This document shows positions 20,558-29,081 of a stretch of 64,000 nucleotides of DNA, in pieces. The DNA is from an uncultured Gammaproteobacteria bacterium (GTDB taxonomy: Bacteria > Pseudomonadota > Gammaproteobacteria > Arenicellales > JAANXG01). The translations under genes and the position numbers were made by a program. Location of the stretch: NCBI GenBank assembly GCA_947258975.1, contig CAMYKK010000017.1, positions 16,536 through 80,535 on the forward strand, read 5' to 3'. How positions within the stretch are numbered: the stretch's first letter is position 1; every line of letters starts with the position of its first letter. The notes beneath the pieces were generated by a model that worked only from the letters and a program-made list of their open reading frames with translations, was not told the DNA's origin and did no database searches.

Positions 20558-20586
20558 AGCCCGCATATAGCACCAGTAATCCGGGA
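20558..20586 (-). repeat. Family-1 dispersed repeat, copy A
   Basis: The minus strand carries CCCGGATTACTGG followed by TGCTATATGCGGGCT, with outer CCCG/CGGG arms able to pair. The same core recurs near 20735, 25075, 41800, 43210 and 58390. Confidence 0.75.
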
Positions 20587-20721
20587 AGCTGGCGCCGGAC
20601 AGGCGTGCCTGGACCAGCCAGAGCCCGGATAGGACACCGGCTGTATACAAAATGTACCCGGGCCACGTGAGGTGAATTCGATATGTACAAACAGTTTTTC
20701 AATCAGTTACCTTAAGGCCGG

Positions 20722-20747
20722 CGGCCGACTGGTGCAATATGCGGGCT
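20722..20747 (+). repeat. Family-1 dispersed repeat, copy B
   Basis: Contains the core TGGTGCAATATGCGGG exactly, in the opposite orientation to copy A 140 bp away. The left arm (CGGCCGAC) has diverged. Confidence 0.75.
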
Positions 20748-21091
20748 GATCCAACGCGTTGGATGCGCCGTCACAGTACGGTCTATTCGCGGTGTGTTCG
20801 CAACCTCGCCGGGCGTCCTCGGTTGGCCCCGTGATGTTGGGCGTTTGCGGCGCGACTGCCGTGCCCTTGTTTGTGACCGGTGCAAACCAGGCCGGGTGAC
20901 GGTAGGTGGGTGTCGGCGCCAGCAAGAGGTCCCGCGAACCGGTATCAATCTGTCGGGGGATCTTTGCGCGATCAAACATTTCGCCACCTTAATATCGTTT
21001 CTTGCCCCTGGGGCCGCATATGATACCGGCCCCATTCTGTCAGTGACAGCCGATTGCGGGATTCGTAGCGCGTACCGTTATCATAGGATCC

Positions 21092-21745
21092 GTGAATTCG
21101 ATACTTGAAATCGAGCGTTTTGCGTCCCGGCAGCATGGCCTCGGGAACGTACCGCTGTCTGCCGTCACCTTGGCGATTGGTGCCGGTGAACTCGTGACCC
21201 TGAGCGGTCCATCGGGCTGCGGTAAGACCCTCTTGTTACGGGCCATCGCCGACCTGGATCCATCCATCGGCACGGCGATGCTGGATGGCAAACACCGCGA
21301 TCAGTACTCCGGGCCTGAATGGCGCCGGCGTGTAGGGTTCGTGGCGACCGAGAGCGCCTGGTGGACGGCCCGTGTCGGCGATCACTTCCCAACACCGCCG
21401 GCTGGCGATGACCTCTCGGCGTTGGGTTTGAGTGCAGTCGTGTTGACGCAGGACGTCTCGGGTCTTTCCACCGGCGAGCGGCAGCGCTTGGCTTTGCTGC
21501 GAAGCCTCGGTAACCGCCCGCGGATCATCTTGTTGGACGAACCCACCGCGTCTCTCGATCATGAGTCAACGTTGTGCTTGGAGGCACTCGTGCGTGCCTA
21601 CATCACGTCAACCAGGTGCGGTGTGTTGTGGGTTTGCCACGATCTCACTCAGCGTCAGCGGATCGCGGATCGCGCTTTTCAGGTGGACGACGGAGCGCTG
21701 CGCCAGGTGGACAAAACGGAGCCCAAATGGGTGTTGTCCCATTAA
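21092..21745 (+). CDS. fetA: FetA-like ABC transporter ATP-binding protein
   Basis: ATPase partner of the FetB permease, a family linked to iron export and oxidative stress resistance in E. coli (YbbL/YbbM). 217 residues, GTG start. Walker A is SGPSGCGKT, signature VSGLSTGERQR, Walker B RIILLDEPTASLD and the switch His VCHDLTQ. The Q-loop region is short and unusual (VGFVATESAWWTAR). The end overlaps fetB by 19 bp. Confidence 0.85.
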   Translation: MNSILEIERFASRQHGLGNVPLSAVTLAIGAGELVTLSGPSGCGKTLLLRAIADLDPSIGTAMLDGKHRDQYSGPEWRRRVGFVATESAWWTARVGDHFPTPPAGDDLSALGLSAVVLTQDVSGLSTGERQRLALLRSLGNRPRIILLDEPTASLDHESTLCLEALVRAYITSTRCGVLWVCHDLTQRQRIADRAFQVDDGALRQVDKTEPKWVLSH

Positions 21746-22527
21746 GTTATGTGGACCTGGTGTTGGCGGCGACCCTGGTGTTGCTGCTGGCCGGGATATC
21801 GTTTGCGCTCTCGCTGGGGATCACTCGAGATCTGCTCATCGGCGCGCTACGCGCCACGGTGCAACTGCTATTGGTGGGCCTGGTGCTGAAGGTGTTGTTT
21901 GCCCACGCCAGCGTGTTGTGGATATCGGTGATGGCGTTGGGGATGGTGGCGGTGGCCACCCGAGAGGTTTACGCACGTCAGCAACGTCCGTTGGCCGGCA
22001 GTTGGGGCATCGGTGTGAGCGCCGGACCGTTGTTTGTGTCCTCGTTCAGTCTTACCGTGCTCGCTTTGTTGATCATAATCGGTCCCGACCCGTGGTACCT
22101 GCCTCAGTATGCGATCCCGCTGTTGGGCATGTTGCTCGGTAACGCGATGACCGCAGTGGCGTTGGGGATGGACCGGCTCACGACCTCCGCGGTTCAACAG
22201 CGCGATCAGATCGATGCGCGTCTGGCCCTGGGGCATCCATGGCAGCAGGCGATGAGTGGTCTTCAGCAGGATAGCGTACGGGTCGCCTTGGTGCCGATAA
22301 TCAACGCCATGGCGGCGGCCGGGGTGGTGAGCCTGCCGGGTATGATGACGGGGCAGATCCTCTCTGGCACGCCGCCGATGGAAGCTGTTAAGTATCAGAT
22401 ATTAATCATGTTTTTAATTGCCGCGGCGACGGGTATCGCGGCCCTGCTGGCGATCTCGGGTGCCGCCCGGCGGCTATTCGACGAACGCCAAAGACTGCGC
22501 TTGGACCGGCTCCAACCGGCGCCGTGA
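21727..22527 (+). CDS. fetB: FetB-like ABC transporter permease
   Basis: Integral membrane partner of FetA (UPF0014 family). 266 residues from ATG 21727 (MGVVPLSYVDLVLA). About seven hydrophobic segments are visible. Family signatures are LRATVQLLLVGLVLK, TREVYARQ and the conserved SLPGMMTGQILSGTPP followed by KYQILIMFLIAAATG. The start lies inside the fetA 3' end, implying coupled translation. The transported metal is inferred from the family only. Confidence 0.88.
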   Translation: MGVVPLSYVDLVLAATLVLLLAGISFALSLGITRDLLIGALRATVQLLLVGLVLKVLFAHASVLWISVMALGMVAVATREVYARQQRPLAGSWGIGVSAGPLFVSSFSLTVLALLIIIGPDPWYLPQYAIPLLGMLLGNAMTAVALGMDRLTTSAVQQRDQIDARLALGHPWQQAMSGLQQDSVRVALVPIINAMAAAGVVSLPGMMTGQILSGTPPMEAVKYQILIMFLIAAATGIAALLAISGAARRLFDERQRLRLDRLQPAP

Positions 22528-22684
22528 GTGATGCGCGCACCGGCGCTGATTCGCAGACAAACGGCATATATACCCCGATAATTGGCCTATACTCAATAGA
22601 TAGCGACCATGGGGTGTCTGGACGCTGTTCCGGACGCAATATCGTTACGACACCAGCTCATCGGGATCGGGGGCCCGACATGGC

Positions 22685-24973
22685 ATGGACATCAACAACA
22701 ACGAGTTGCGAATCACGACGCACGCGGTCCGGGATCTGATTCTGGTACTGTTGTTCGGCGGCATTGTGTATCTGGGTGCCGAGGGCCTGGATCTTTTCAA
22801 CTTTATTCAGTACCACAGCCTGGATAAGTTATTCATTGTTGTTCCCACCTTCTTGCTGGGACTGATTTGGTTCGCATACCGCCGGGCGATCGAGTCGCGT
22901 GAGCTCGATGCGCACTATCGCATGCTCGTGGATCGGAGTTGGGCGTTAATCGGGATGCATGATCTCGACGGGGTCATGAAATCGATAAACCCGGCGATTG
23001 CACAATCGCTTCGCTACTCCGAGGAAAAGGTCATCGGAAAATTCTTCGGCGATTTTTTTACCGCCTCCAAACGCAAGGACCTCGTTGAGTACCTGGAGCA
23101 AATAAAGAAAGAGGGTACCGCCGAGGGCCAGTTCCACCTGCTGACCAAGTGCGGCAACCCACGCGTGTGGGAGTACCGCAATATGGTCATCCGCGGACGC
23201 GGCCCGTCACCCCTCGTATTGATCCACGCCCTCGACGTTACCAAACGGCAAGTTGCCAGGAACGCATTGAAACAAAGCGAAGAGCGATTCAAGCACTTTG
23301 CCGAAGCCGCAGCTGATTGGTTGTGGGAGACTGATGAGAATATGCGGATTGCTTATTTATCTCCGCGGCTCGAAGAAACCACCGGCGTGGCGCCGGATCG
23401 AGTGCTTGGCCAGACTCTGTTGGAGTTGACGACATACTGGAACAAAGAGCTCGCAGGATGGCGGGAATTCGAACAACAGCTCAATTTTCGGCACGCGTTT
23501 CGCGACTTCGAATTCCCGATGATAAAGATTGACGGCGGTTTCTGTGTCATGCACATCAGCGGGACGCCGTTCCATAACATGGATGGACAGTTCGGCGGAT
23601 TCCGCGGTACTGGCAAGGATGTGACGAATGAGCATCAATTGACGCAAAAGCTCGCTTATCAGGCAAACCGGGATCCACTGACAAAATTATTGAACCGTTC
23701 CGCGTTCGAGCACAGAGTGAAGCAGGCAGTTGCAGGCGCCAAGGCCAAAGGCTCCCGGCACGCAATGTGTTATCTCGATCTGGATCAGTTCAAGATCGTC
23801 AACGATACCGTCGGTCATTCTGCCGGTGACGAACTTCTGCGCCAAGTCGCCAATCTTTTCCGGCGCCACACCAAGGGTCATGATGCGCTGGCGCGTTTGG
23901 GTGGCGATGAGTTCGCGATCCTGCTGTTGAATCGATCCCTCGACACAGCGACTGAACTTGCCAATCAAATCGTAGATGATGTGCGAAAATTCAGGTTCGA
24001 ATGGCGTGACAGCGCGTTCAGCGTATCTGCGAGTATTGGTTTGGTGGAGATCATTGCCGCGTCCGAAGATGTGGGCGAAGTGATTCGCCAGAGCGATGTG
24101 GCCTGCTACATGGCCAAAGAGCAGGGGCGCAACCGCGTATATGTTTACCACCCGGAAGACCAGGCGTTGCGCAGGCACGACGCTGCCATGAATCAGGCGA
24201 CCGAGTTCATCGCTGCATTGGACGAAGGCCGCTTCCGGTTGTACTGCCAGCCGGTGATGGATATCTCTCAGACACCCCCGAAACCGATCATGTACGAAGT
24301 GCTGCTCCGATTGATGGATAAAAAGAATAATATCGTGTACCCCAAGGACTTTATTGGATCCGCGGAGCGCTATGGTTTGATGCCCACCATAGATCGATGG
24401 GTCATAGACCGTACGCTGCAAGTGGTCGCCCCACGAATCGATTTATTGTCGGGGGCCGCACTGTCCTTGAATATTTCCGGGACGTCACTGAACGATGCGC
24501 GGTTCATTGATTTTCTGCATCGGCAGTTGGACGAATCGAGCGTCCCGGCCAATCGTGTCTACTTCGAAATCTCGGAAAATTCGGCAATTTGTTACTCGAA
24601 CGAAGCCAGCGAGTTCATGGCGAGCCTGAAAAAGCGTGGCTGCCGATTTGTCCTGGACGATTTCGGAAGCGCACTGTCTGCATACCGCAATCTCAAACTG
24701 CTGCCCATCGATTACTTGAAAATTGACGGCGACTTCGTGCGCAAAATGCATGAGGACCCGATTGACGAGGCGATGGTGGCCGCCATTCAGCGTGTAGCCC
24801 AACTCATGGGCATTGAAACCATCGCCGAATGTGCGGAAACCGACTCCACGCTGCGCCGCTTAGTGGGAATGGGCATCAGTTATGCGCAAGGTAACGCGCT
24901 GGAGCGGCCTAAGCCATTTACCGCTATCACCAGCGCGCCGCGCGAGCACCAGACCCACGTTGCAGTGGGATAA
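22685..24973 (+). CDS. Membrane PAS-PAS-GGDEF-EAL cyclic-di-GMP protein
   Basis: 762 residues. Two N-terminal membrane segments (LILVLLFGGIVYLGAEGL and FIVVPTFLLGLIWFAY) precede two PAS domains (about 85-200 and 205-325), a GGDEF domain (LARLGGDEFAILL) and an EAL domain. GGDEF is intact, while the inhibitory RxxD site is degenerate (KGHD). The EAL domain has YEVLLRL, LNISGTS, FEISENS, the metal pair DDFGSALSAY, KIDGDF and AECAET, so both synthesis and degradation of c-di-GMP are possible. PAS domains probably sense a small molecule or redox state. It stands alone on the plus strand, next to a response regulator and a hybrid kinase. Confidence 0.92.
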   Translation: MDINNNELRITTHAVRDLILVLLFGGIVYLGAEGLDLFNFIQYHSLDKLFIVVPTFLLGLIWFAYRRAIESRELDAHYRMLVDRSWALIGMHDLDGVMKSINPAIAQSLRYSEEKVIGKFFGDFFTASKRKDLVEYLEQIKKEGTAEGQFHLLTKCGNPRVWEYRNMVIRGRGPSPLVLIHALDVTKRQVARNALKQSEERFKHFAEAAADWLWETDENMRIAYLSPRLEETTGVAPDRVLGQTLLELTTYWNKELAGWREFEQQLNFRHAFRDFEFPMIKIDGGFCVMHISGTPFHNMDGQFGGFRGTGKDVTNEHQLTQKLAYQANRDPLTKLLNRSAFEHRVKQAVAGAKAKGSRHAMCYLDLDQFKIVNDTVGHSAGDELLRQVANLFRRHTKGHDALARLGGDEFAILLLNRSLDTATELANQIVDDVRKFRFEWRDSAFSVSASIGLVEIIAASEDVGEVIRQSDVACYMAKEQGRNRVYVYHPEDQALRRHDAAMNQATEFIAALDEGRFRLYCQPVMDISQTPPKPIMYEVLLRLMDKKNNIVYPKDFIGSAERYGLMPTIDRWVIDRTLQVVAPRIDLLSGAALSLNISGTSLNDARFIDFLHRQLDESSVPANRVYFEISENSAICYSNEASEFMASLKKRGCRFVLDDFGSALSAYRNLKLLPIDYLKIDGDFVRKMHEDPIDEAMVAAIQRVAQLMGIETIAECAETDSTLRRLVGMGISYAQGNALERPKPFTAITSAPREHQTHVAVG

Positions 24974-25061
24974 GCGGCGTGCAGCCGCTTGGTCCCCGTG
25001 TCATCCACGGGTGTCATTTCACCCATTCGGGTGAAGAAATGCCCCTCGCGGTTCGCTAATC

Positions 25062-25134
25062 TAGCCCGGGTACTTGGTGCAATACTCGGGCCGTTTCATC
25101 AGCTGATCTGGTCACGGTGACCGTACCCGGGCTA
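25062..25134. repeat. Family-1 repeat, copy C, bounded by 12-bp inverted arms
   Basis: The arms TAGCCCGGGTAC (25062-25073) and GTACCCGGGCTA (25123-25134) are exact inverted repeats. The left half continues as TTGGTGCAATACTCGGGCC, the family-1 core with two changes. The right arm contains the TAG stop of the minus-strand regulator gene. Confidence 0.75.
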
Positions 25135-26163
25135 TTGCGTGTCGACGGTCGGGATCACGTTAGCAAACAGTCGCGACAACAAGCGGACCAGATCGACCTG
25201 CCGGTTGGTATTGGTTTTTCGATATATCGACTTCAAATGCGTACGTACGGTATTTGCGGAGACATGGTGCGCCTCACCATAATCATCGATGGTTTGACCG
25301 TTCAACAACGCCGAAACCAGTTGGCACTCCTTGGTAGTCAAGCCATACAGGGTTTTGAGCAGTGGTTCCGGGGCCGGCGTCGGTTGGTTAAGATCAATGA
25401 TTATGACAATAGCTGACGCCGACTCACCGGACGCCCCGTCACTCAGCGGCGCGACCCACACTTGGACACCCCGGCCGGCTGCGTCATCCAGCGTTACGGC
25501 GCCGACGACGGGCCTGCCGTCCAGGCCCAATGCACAGTCGATGGCGTGGTGAAACGCATTGTTGCGGTGGTTACGTGTGGCATGCAAACGGCCGCCACGG
25601 TTGACGAGTAATGTTTTTTCACCGATGAGAGATTTGGCGACGTGGTTTTGATGAATGACCGTGCGTTGACTGTCAACGATCACCAGACCCACAGAGAAGC
25701 GATCGAGCACTGCCTTGATGTGGGTGTTGCCGATGCCGGGTTCTCCAAAATGCTCGGCGACTTGATGGTTTATGTCGCCGAATCGTACCAAGGCGGTTTC
25801 GATGCTGGGTATCAACTGCTTGACGGAAATAGGCTTCACCAAGTAGCCGAAAACACCGGACCCTATGGCCTGATTGACGATCTCCAAATCGCTGTGGCCG
25901 GAGAGCATAATGATCGGTCGGTAGCAGGTATCCATCATCCGCGCAGCGAGTTCTGTGCCTGGAATGTCGGGCAGCATGACATCCACAACCGCAAGATCCG
26001 GTGTCATATTTTGAAATTGGGCGAGCGCCGATTCGCCATCTTGAAACTGATCGACGTGATATCCAGCACTTGTTAAACCGGAATGCAGAATATTGTTGAC
26101 AATGGGATCATCATCCACGAGCAAGAGGCGGGCGCCGGTTCGAACAGGGTTCATATTATTCAT
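25132..26163 (-). CDS. Response regulator with PAS-like middle and LuxR-type DNA-binding domain
   Basis: 343 residues. An N-terminal receiver (LLLVDDDPIVNNILHSG; phospho-Asp in AVVDVMLPD; Lys in LVKPISV) is followed by a PAS-like segment (about 150-270, VLDRFSVGLVIVDSQRTVIHQN) and a LuxR helix-turn-helix (LTTKECQLVSALLNGQT through VSANTVRTHLKSIYRKTN). It probably acts as a transcription factor. It diverges from the hybrid PAS kinase at 26259, the most likely partner. Its stop codon lies in a family-1 repeat arm. Confidence 0.88.
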   Translation of the reverse strand: MNNMNPVRTGARLLLVDDDPIVNNILHSGLTSAGYHVDQFQDGESALAQFQNMTPDLAVVDVMLPDIPGTELAARMMDTCYRPIIMLSGHSDLEIVNQAIGSGVFGYLVKPISVKQLIPSIETALVRFGDINHQVAEHFGEPGIGNTHIKAVLDRFSVGLVIVDSQRTVIHQNHVAKSLIGEKTLLVNRGGRLHATRNHRNNAFHHAIDCALGLDGRPVVGAVTLDDAAGRGVQVWVAPLSDGASGESASAIVIIIDLNQPTPAPEPLLKTLYGLTTKECQLVSALLNGQTIDDYGEAHHVSANTVRTHLKSIYRKTNTNRQVDLVRLLSRLFANVIPTVDTQ

Positions 26164-26258
26164 GGAAAAAATCTAATGATATTTATCAACTTGAGGGCAA
26201 GGCGTAGCATGAAGTGTAAACCATAATACCTCAATCACGCAGAACGGATCAGCAAATA

Positions 26259-28280
26259 ATGCCGTGTTCGTCGTATCACGAGCCGGAGGGAAATGAATTG
26301 CAAAAATCAAACAAGAAACCCGTGACCAGCAGGCTCAGTCGAAACGCGAATCGTTGGCAGGCCGATGATGAGATCTATCGTGATCTGTTTGAAAACGCCA
26401 CTGATATTGTTTTCACCACGGATCTGTCGGGCCACTTTCTGGATGGAAATCGAGCTGTTGAACGCTTGTTGGGATACACCGTAGAGCAAGCAAAAGAATT
26501 GACGTGGGACAAACTGGTGGCACCGTACGACATGCCGAAGGCAACCACCGTTCTGAAGCGGCATGCCAAAGGGGAGCGACACGTAAATTATGAACTGGAC
26601 GTGATAACAAGAGACGGCGACATTCGCGCATTCGAAATCGGCTCGCGGCCGATTTTTGACGCCGAGAAAATTATCGGTTTCCATGGCATCGCGCGCGATA
26701 TCACCGAGCGAAAACGCATACAAAGCGAACTAATCCAAGCCCGCAAAGAGGCCGAACAAGCAAATCGAGCAAAATCATCTTTCCTCGCCAACATGAGCCA
26801 TGAAATACGCACCCCCATAAACGGCATTATTGGATTTATGTCATTGATGGCGAAAACAGATCTCACCAAAGATCAGCAGGAGTATCTGCGGCCGATGGAG
26901 GAGTCGGCGCGGGCACTCATGAAAATCATCAACGATATTCTGGATCTATCGAAAATCGAAGCGGGCCAATTAGTTCTCGAAGACGAGATACTCAGTCTCG
27001 GCTCGGTAATAGAATCTACCGTTGCCCTGCTCCGGCCGCTGGCCCAGGAGAAAGGATTGACGTTGTCTGTGTGCGTCGACTCCGGCATATCGGATCGCCT
27101 CAGGGGCGATCCCACTCGGATCGGCCAGATAATCGCCAATCTGGTCAACAATGCGCTCAAGTTCACCGATCACGGCGGTGTCATGATCAGCGCCAAGCTG
27201 CAATCGTGTGACGGCTCACGGGCGATGGTTTCGATTTGTGTGATGGATACCGGTATCGGAGTCCCCGCGGGAGAGACGCAAACCTTGTTTGCGCCATTCC
27301 AGCAATCGGACACCAGCATGAACCGGCGCTTTGGCGGCACCGGCCTTGGGCTAACGATCACGCAAACATTGGTGCAGGCGATGGGTGGTGATATCGACAT
27401 TGACAGCGTGCGCGATCAGTACACCAAGGTCAACGTACGTTTACCGCTGACGGTGGCGGCGCAACACGGGAGCGACACTGCCGATCGTCGCGGGCCCGCG
27501 GACTTCAGCGGCGCAGGAATCCGGGTGTTGGTGGTCGACGACAATGATATAAATCGCCGGTTTCTGAGCGCGCTGCTACGGCATTATCAGTGCCAGGTGC
27601 ACGAGGTCGAATCCGGGCGCCGGGCGCTGACTGCGTGCCAGCGGCAGACCTTCGACATTGTAATGATGGATGTCCATATGGCGGATATGGATGGCATCGA
27701 AACCACAAGGCGCCTGAAACAAGCCCCCAGCGTGAATACCGCGACACCGGTGATCGCGGTATCGGCGGATGTGCTGGAAACCAGCCGTGCGCACTTCATG
27801 GAGGCGGGTATCGACGGATTTCTGCCTAAACCGCTCACCGAAGAGCTGTTGATCGTCGAGCTGCGGCGCTGGTTTCCCCAGCGTTGTCGGGTTACCGAAT
27901 ATAATGCACCGCCGGCTAAGCCCACCGCGGCCAACGATGAAGATCCAGTGCTCGACGTCAACGCCGGTGTCCGCATGGCGGCGGGCGATCGAACGCTATG
28001 GCGCAGCAGCCTCGAGGATCTCGTTGCCGGCCTGCCAACCCAGCTGGAGGTCGTTCGCGATTCGCTGGATACGGAGTCGTTCGCGGTCGCCCAGCAGGTG
28101 GCGCATCGTATCGCCGGCGCTGCAGGATACGTCGCCGCGGCGGCGCTGCATGGGGCGGCACGGGCGCTGGAAAAGGCGTGCCGCGCCCGCCACGGCGACG
28201 ATGCGCACAAATGGCTGCAAGTGCTCAGTTTCGAGCTCGAGCGGGTGCGCGGCCATGCTGCCCGCAAGCCGAAACCGTGA
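26259..28280 (+). CDS. Hybrid sensor histidine kinase (PAS-HisKA-HATPase-REC-HPt)
   Basis: 673 residues with no membrane segment. Order: PAS (about 35-150, EIYRDLFENATDIVFTTD), coiled linker, HisKA H-box FLANMSHEIRTPINGIIGF, HATPase with NLVNNALKFT, DTGIGVP and GGTGLGLTI, a receiver (VLVVDDNDINRRFL, MMDVHMADMDG, KPLTEE) and a C-terminal HPt (VAHRIAGAAGYVAAAAL). The HPt His is present, but the usual LKG is IAG. The layout is an ArcB/BarA-type phosphorelay in a soluble protein. It diverges from the REC-LuxR gene, its probable output partner. The start is uncertain by a few codons. Confidence 0.9.
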   Translation: MPCSSYHEPEGNELQKSNKKPVTSRLSRNANRWQADDEIYRDLFENATDIVFTTDLSGHFLDGNRAVERLLGYTVEQAKELTWDKLVAPYDMPKATTVLKRHAKGERHVNYELDVITRDGDIRAFEIGSRPIFDAEKIIGFHGIARDITERKRIQSELIQARKEAEQANRAKSSFLANMSHEIRTPINGIIGFMSLMAKTDLTKDQQEYLRPMEESARALMKIINDILDLSKIEAGQLVLEDEILSLGSVIESTVALLRPLAQEKGLTLSVCVDSGISDRLRGDPTRIGQIIANLVNNALKFTDHGGVMISAKLQSCDGSRAMVSICVMDTGIGVPAGETQTLFAPFQQSDTSMNRRFGGTGLGLTITQTLVQAMGGDIDIDSVRDQYTKVNVRLPLTVAAQHGSDTADRRGPADFSGAGIRVLVVDDNDINRRFLSALLRHYQCQVHEVESGRRALTACQRQTFDIVMMDVHMADMDGIETTRRLKQAPSVNTATPVIAVSADVLETSRAHFMEAGIDGFLPKPLTEELLIVELRRWFPQRCRVTEYNAPPAKPTAANDEDPVLDVNAGVRMAAGDRTLWRSSLEDLVAGLPTQLEVVRDSLDTESFAVAQQVAHRIAGAAGYVAAAALHGAARALEKACRARHGDDAHKWLQVLSFELERVRGHAARKPKP

Positions 28281-28313
28281 CCCATCGAAACGGGTTGCGA
28301 CATCGTCAACAAT

Positions 28314-28344
28314 AAAAAGCCCGTGCCCCTTGCGGGACACGGGC
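28314..28344 (-). terminator. Rho-independent terminator below phaR
   Basis: On the minus strand GCCCGTG pairs with CACGGGC (28344-28319), followed by TTTTTATTG. It ends the candidate RNA and any read-through from phbA-phbB-phaR. Confidence 0.85.
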
Positions 28345-28489
28345 TCCAGGTTGCGCCGAAGCGCACCAGAGGGCACTCGGTCATCAGCTCGTTGACGTGC
28401 TGATCGGTGGCGATCCTTTGTTAAATCAGACAGTTACGCCTGATTTCTTGTCTCGCACACGGGTGAATTTGTGCAATGCAGCAATGTTG
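28314..28489 (-). ncRNA. Candidate small RNA of the PHB locus
   Basis: About 176 nt on the minus strand between phaR and the hybrid kinase, with its own promoter (28496-28524) and a Rho-independent terminator (28314-28344). Predicted hairpins in order are AAATCAG/CTGATTT (28424-28447), ATCAGC/GCTGAT, GCGC-UUCG-GCGC with a stable tetraloop, and the terminator stem. No convincing small protein: an open frame enters the terminator with no ribosome-binding site. A TGC-rich operator overlaps the promoter and start. Transcription is inferred; it could instead be a promoter relic of a lost phasin gene. Confidence 0.6.
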
Positions 28490-28499
28490 CGTTGCAGCA
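28471..28499. promoter_or_regulatory. TGC/GCA-rich operator, probably for PhaR
   Basis: A run of interleaved TGC and GCA triplets (GTGCAATGCAGCAATGTTGC, then GTTGCAGCA) overlaps the -10 and start of the candidate RNA. PhaR proteins are known to bind TGCA-rich sites near phasin and PHB genes. A related site lies near 31171-31188. Confidence 0.55.
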
Positions 28500-28524
28500 T
28501 AAAAGATCCGCCGCCGCGTGTCAA
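28496..28524 (-). promoter_or_regulatory. Sigma-70 promoter of the candidate small RNA
   Basis: Minus strand TTGACA (28524-28519), 17-bp spacer, TATGCT (28501-28496). The -35 is perfect and the spacing optimal. Confidence 0.7.
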
Positions 28525-28568
28525 CCCCGGATCAGCCGCCCGCGGCTATGGCGACCAGCGCTTGGCCG

Positions 28569-29063
28569 CTACTCGTCTTTCTTGCCCCCTTTTTTCGTGC
28601 CGTTATCGACGCGCAACCCGGCGGCGCGAAAAAATTGGTTCTGCATGTCGTGCCAAATGTTGAGATTACGTTGGGTCATCTCGCTGATGGCGGAAATGGG
28701 TTTGCCCTGCAACTCCATGGCGGTACGCATCTGGTCCTGGAATGCCTTTTGTTGCTGATCAAACAAGCTCAGGCTGCGCTCCAAGTAGCCGCTGAACGTA
28801 TCCTGCATGGATTCACCGTAGAAGCGGATGAACCGCATCAGGACATCCGTGGTGAACAGCGGTTTACCCCCGCTTTCCTGGTCGGCGATGATCTGCAGCA
28901 AGATGTTGCGGGTAATTTCTTTGCCCGAATTGGCGTCACGTACCTCGAAGTTCACGTTGTCCAGCACCAACTGCTGCAAATCCGCGAGGGTGATATAGCG
29001 ACTTACTTCGGTGTCGTACAATCTCCGGTTCGGATATTTTTTGATGATGCGCGGTTTTGCCAC
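28569..29063 (-). CDS. phaR: PHB synthesis repressor PhaR
   Basis: DNA- and granule-binding regulator of polyhydroxybutyrate genes. 164 residues, GTG start with a GAGAGAGG upstream. N-terminal domain IIKKYPNRRLYDTEVSRYITLADL and the PHB-accumulation regulatory segments (EVRDANSGKEITRNILLQII, FIRFYGESMQDTFSGYLERSL) are textbook PhaR. The C-terminus is Lys/Gly-rich. Third gene of phbA-phbB-phaR; it probably represses the TGC-rich operators at 28471 and 31171. Confidence 0.93.
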   Translation of the reverse strand: MAKPRIIKKYPNRRLYDTEVSRYITLADLQQLVLDNVNFEVRDANSGKEITRNILLQIIADQESGGKPLFTTDVLMRFIRFYGESMQDTFSGYLERSLSLFDQQQKAFQDQMRTAMELQGKPISAISEMTQRNLNIWHDMQNQFFRAAGLRVDNGTKKGGKKDE

Positions 29064-29081
29064 GACTGCCTCTCTCTCTGT

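Larger units (their letters stand above)
20547..21091. other. Divergent intergenic region pdxA/fetA
   Basis: 545 bp between divergent genes. It holds two family-1 repeat copies in opposite orientation (20558-20586 and 20722-20747). Otherwise no gene or clear promoter element was recognised. Confidence 0.55.

Noticed and set aside
27587..28384. Long minus-strand frame opposite the hybrid kinase
   Set aside because: It lies within coding sequence of a well-supported kinase and lacks similarity.
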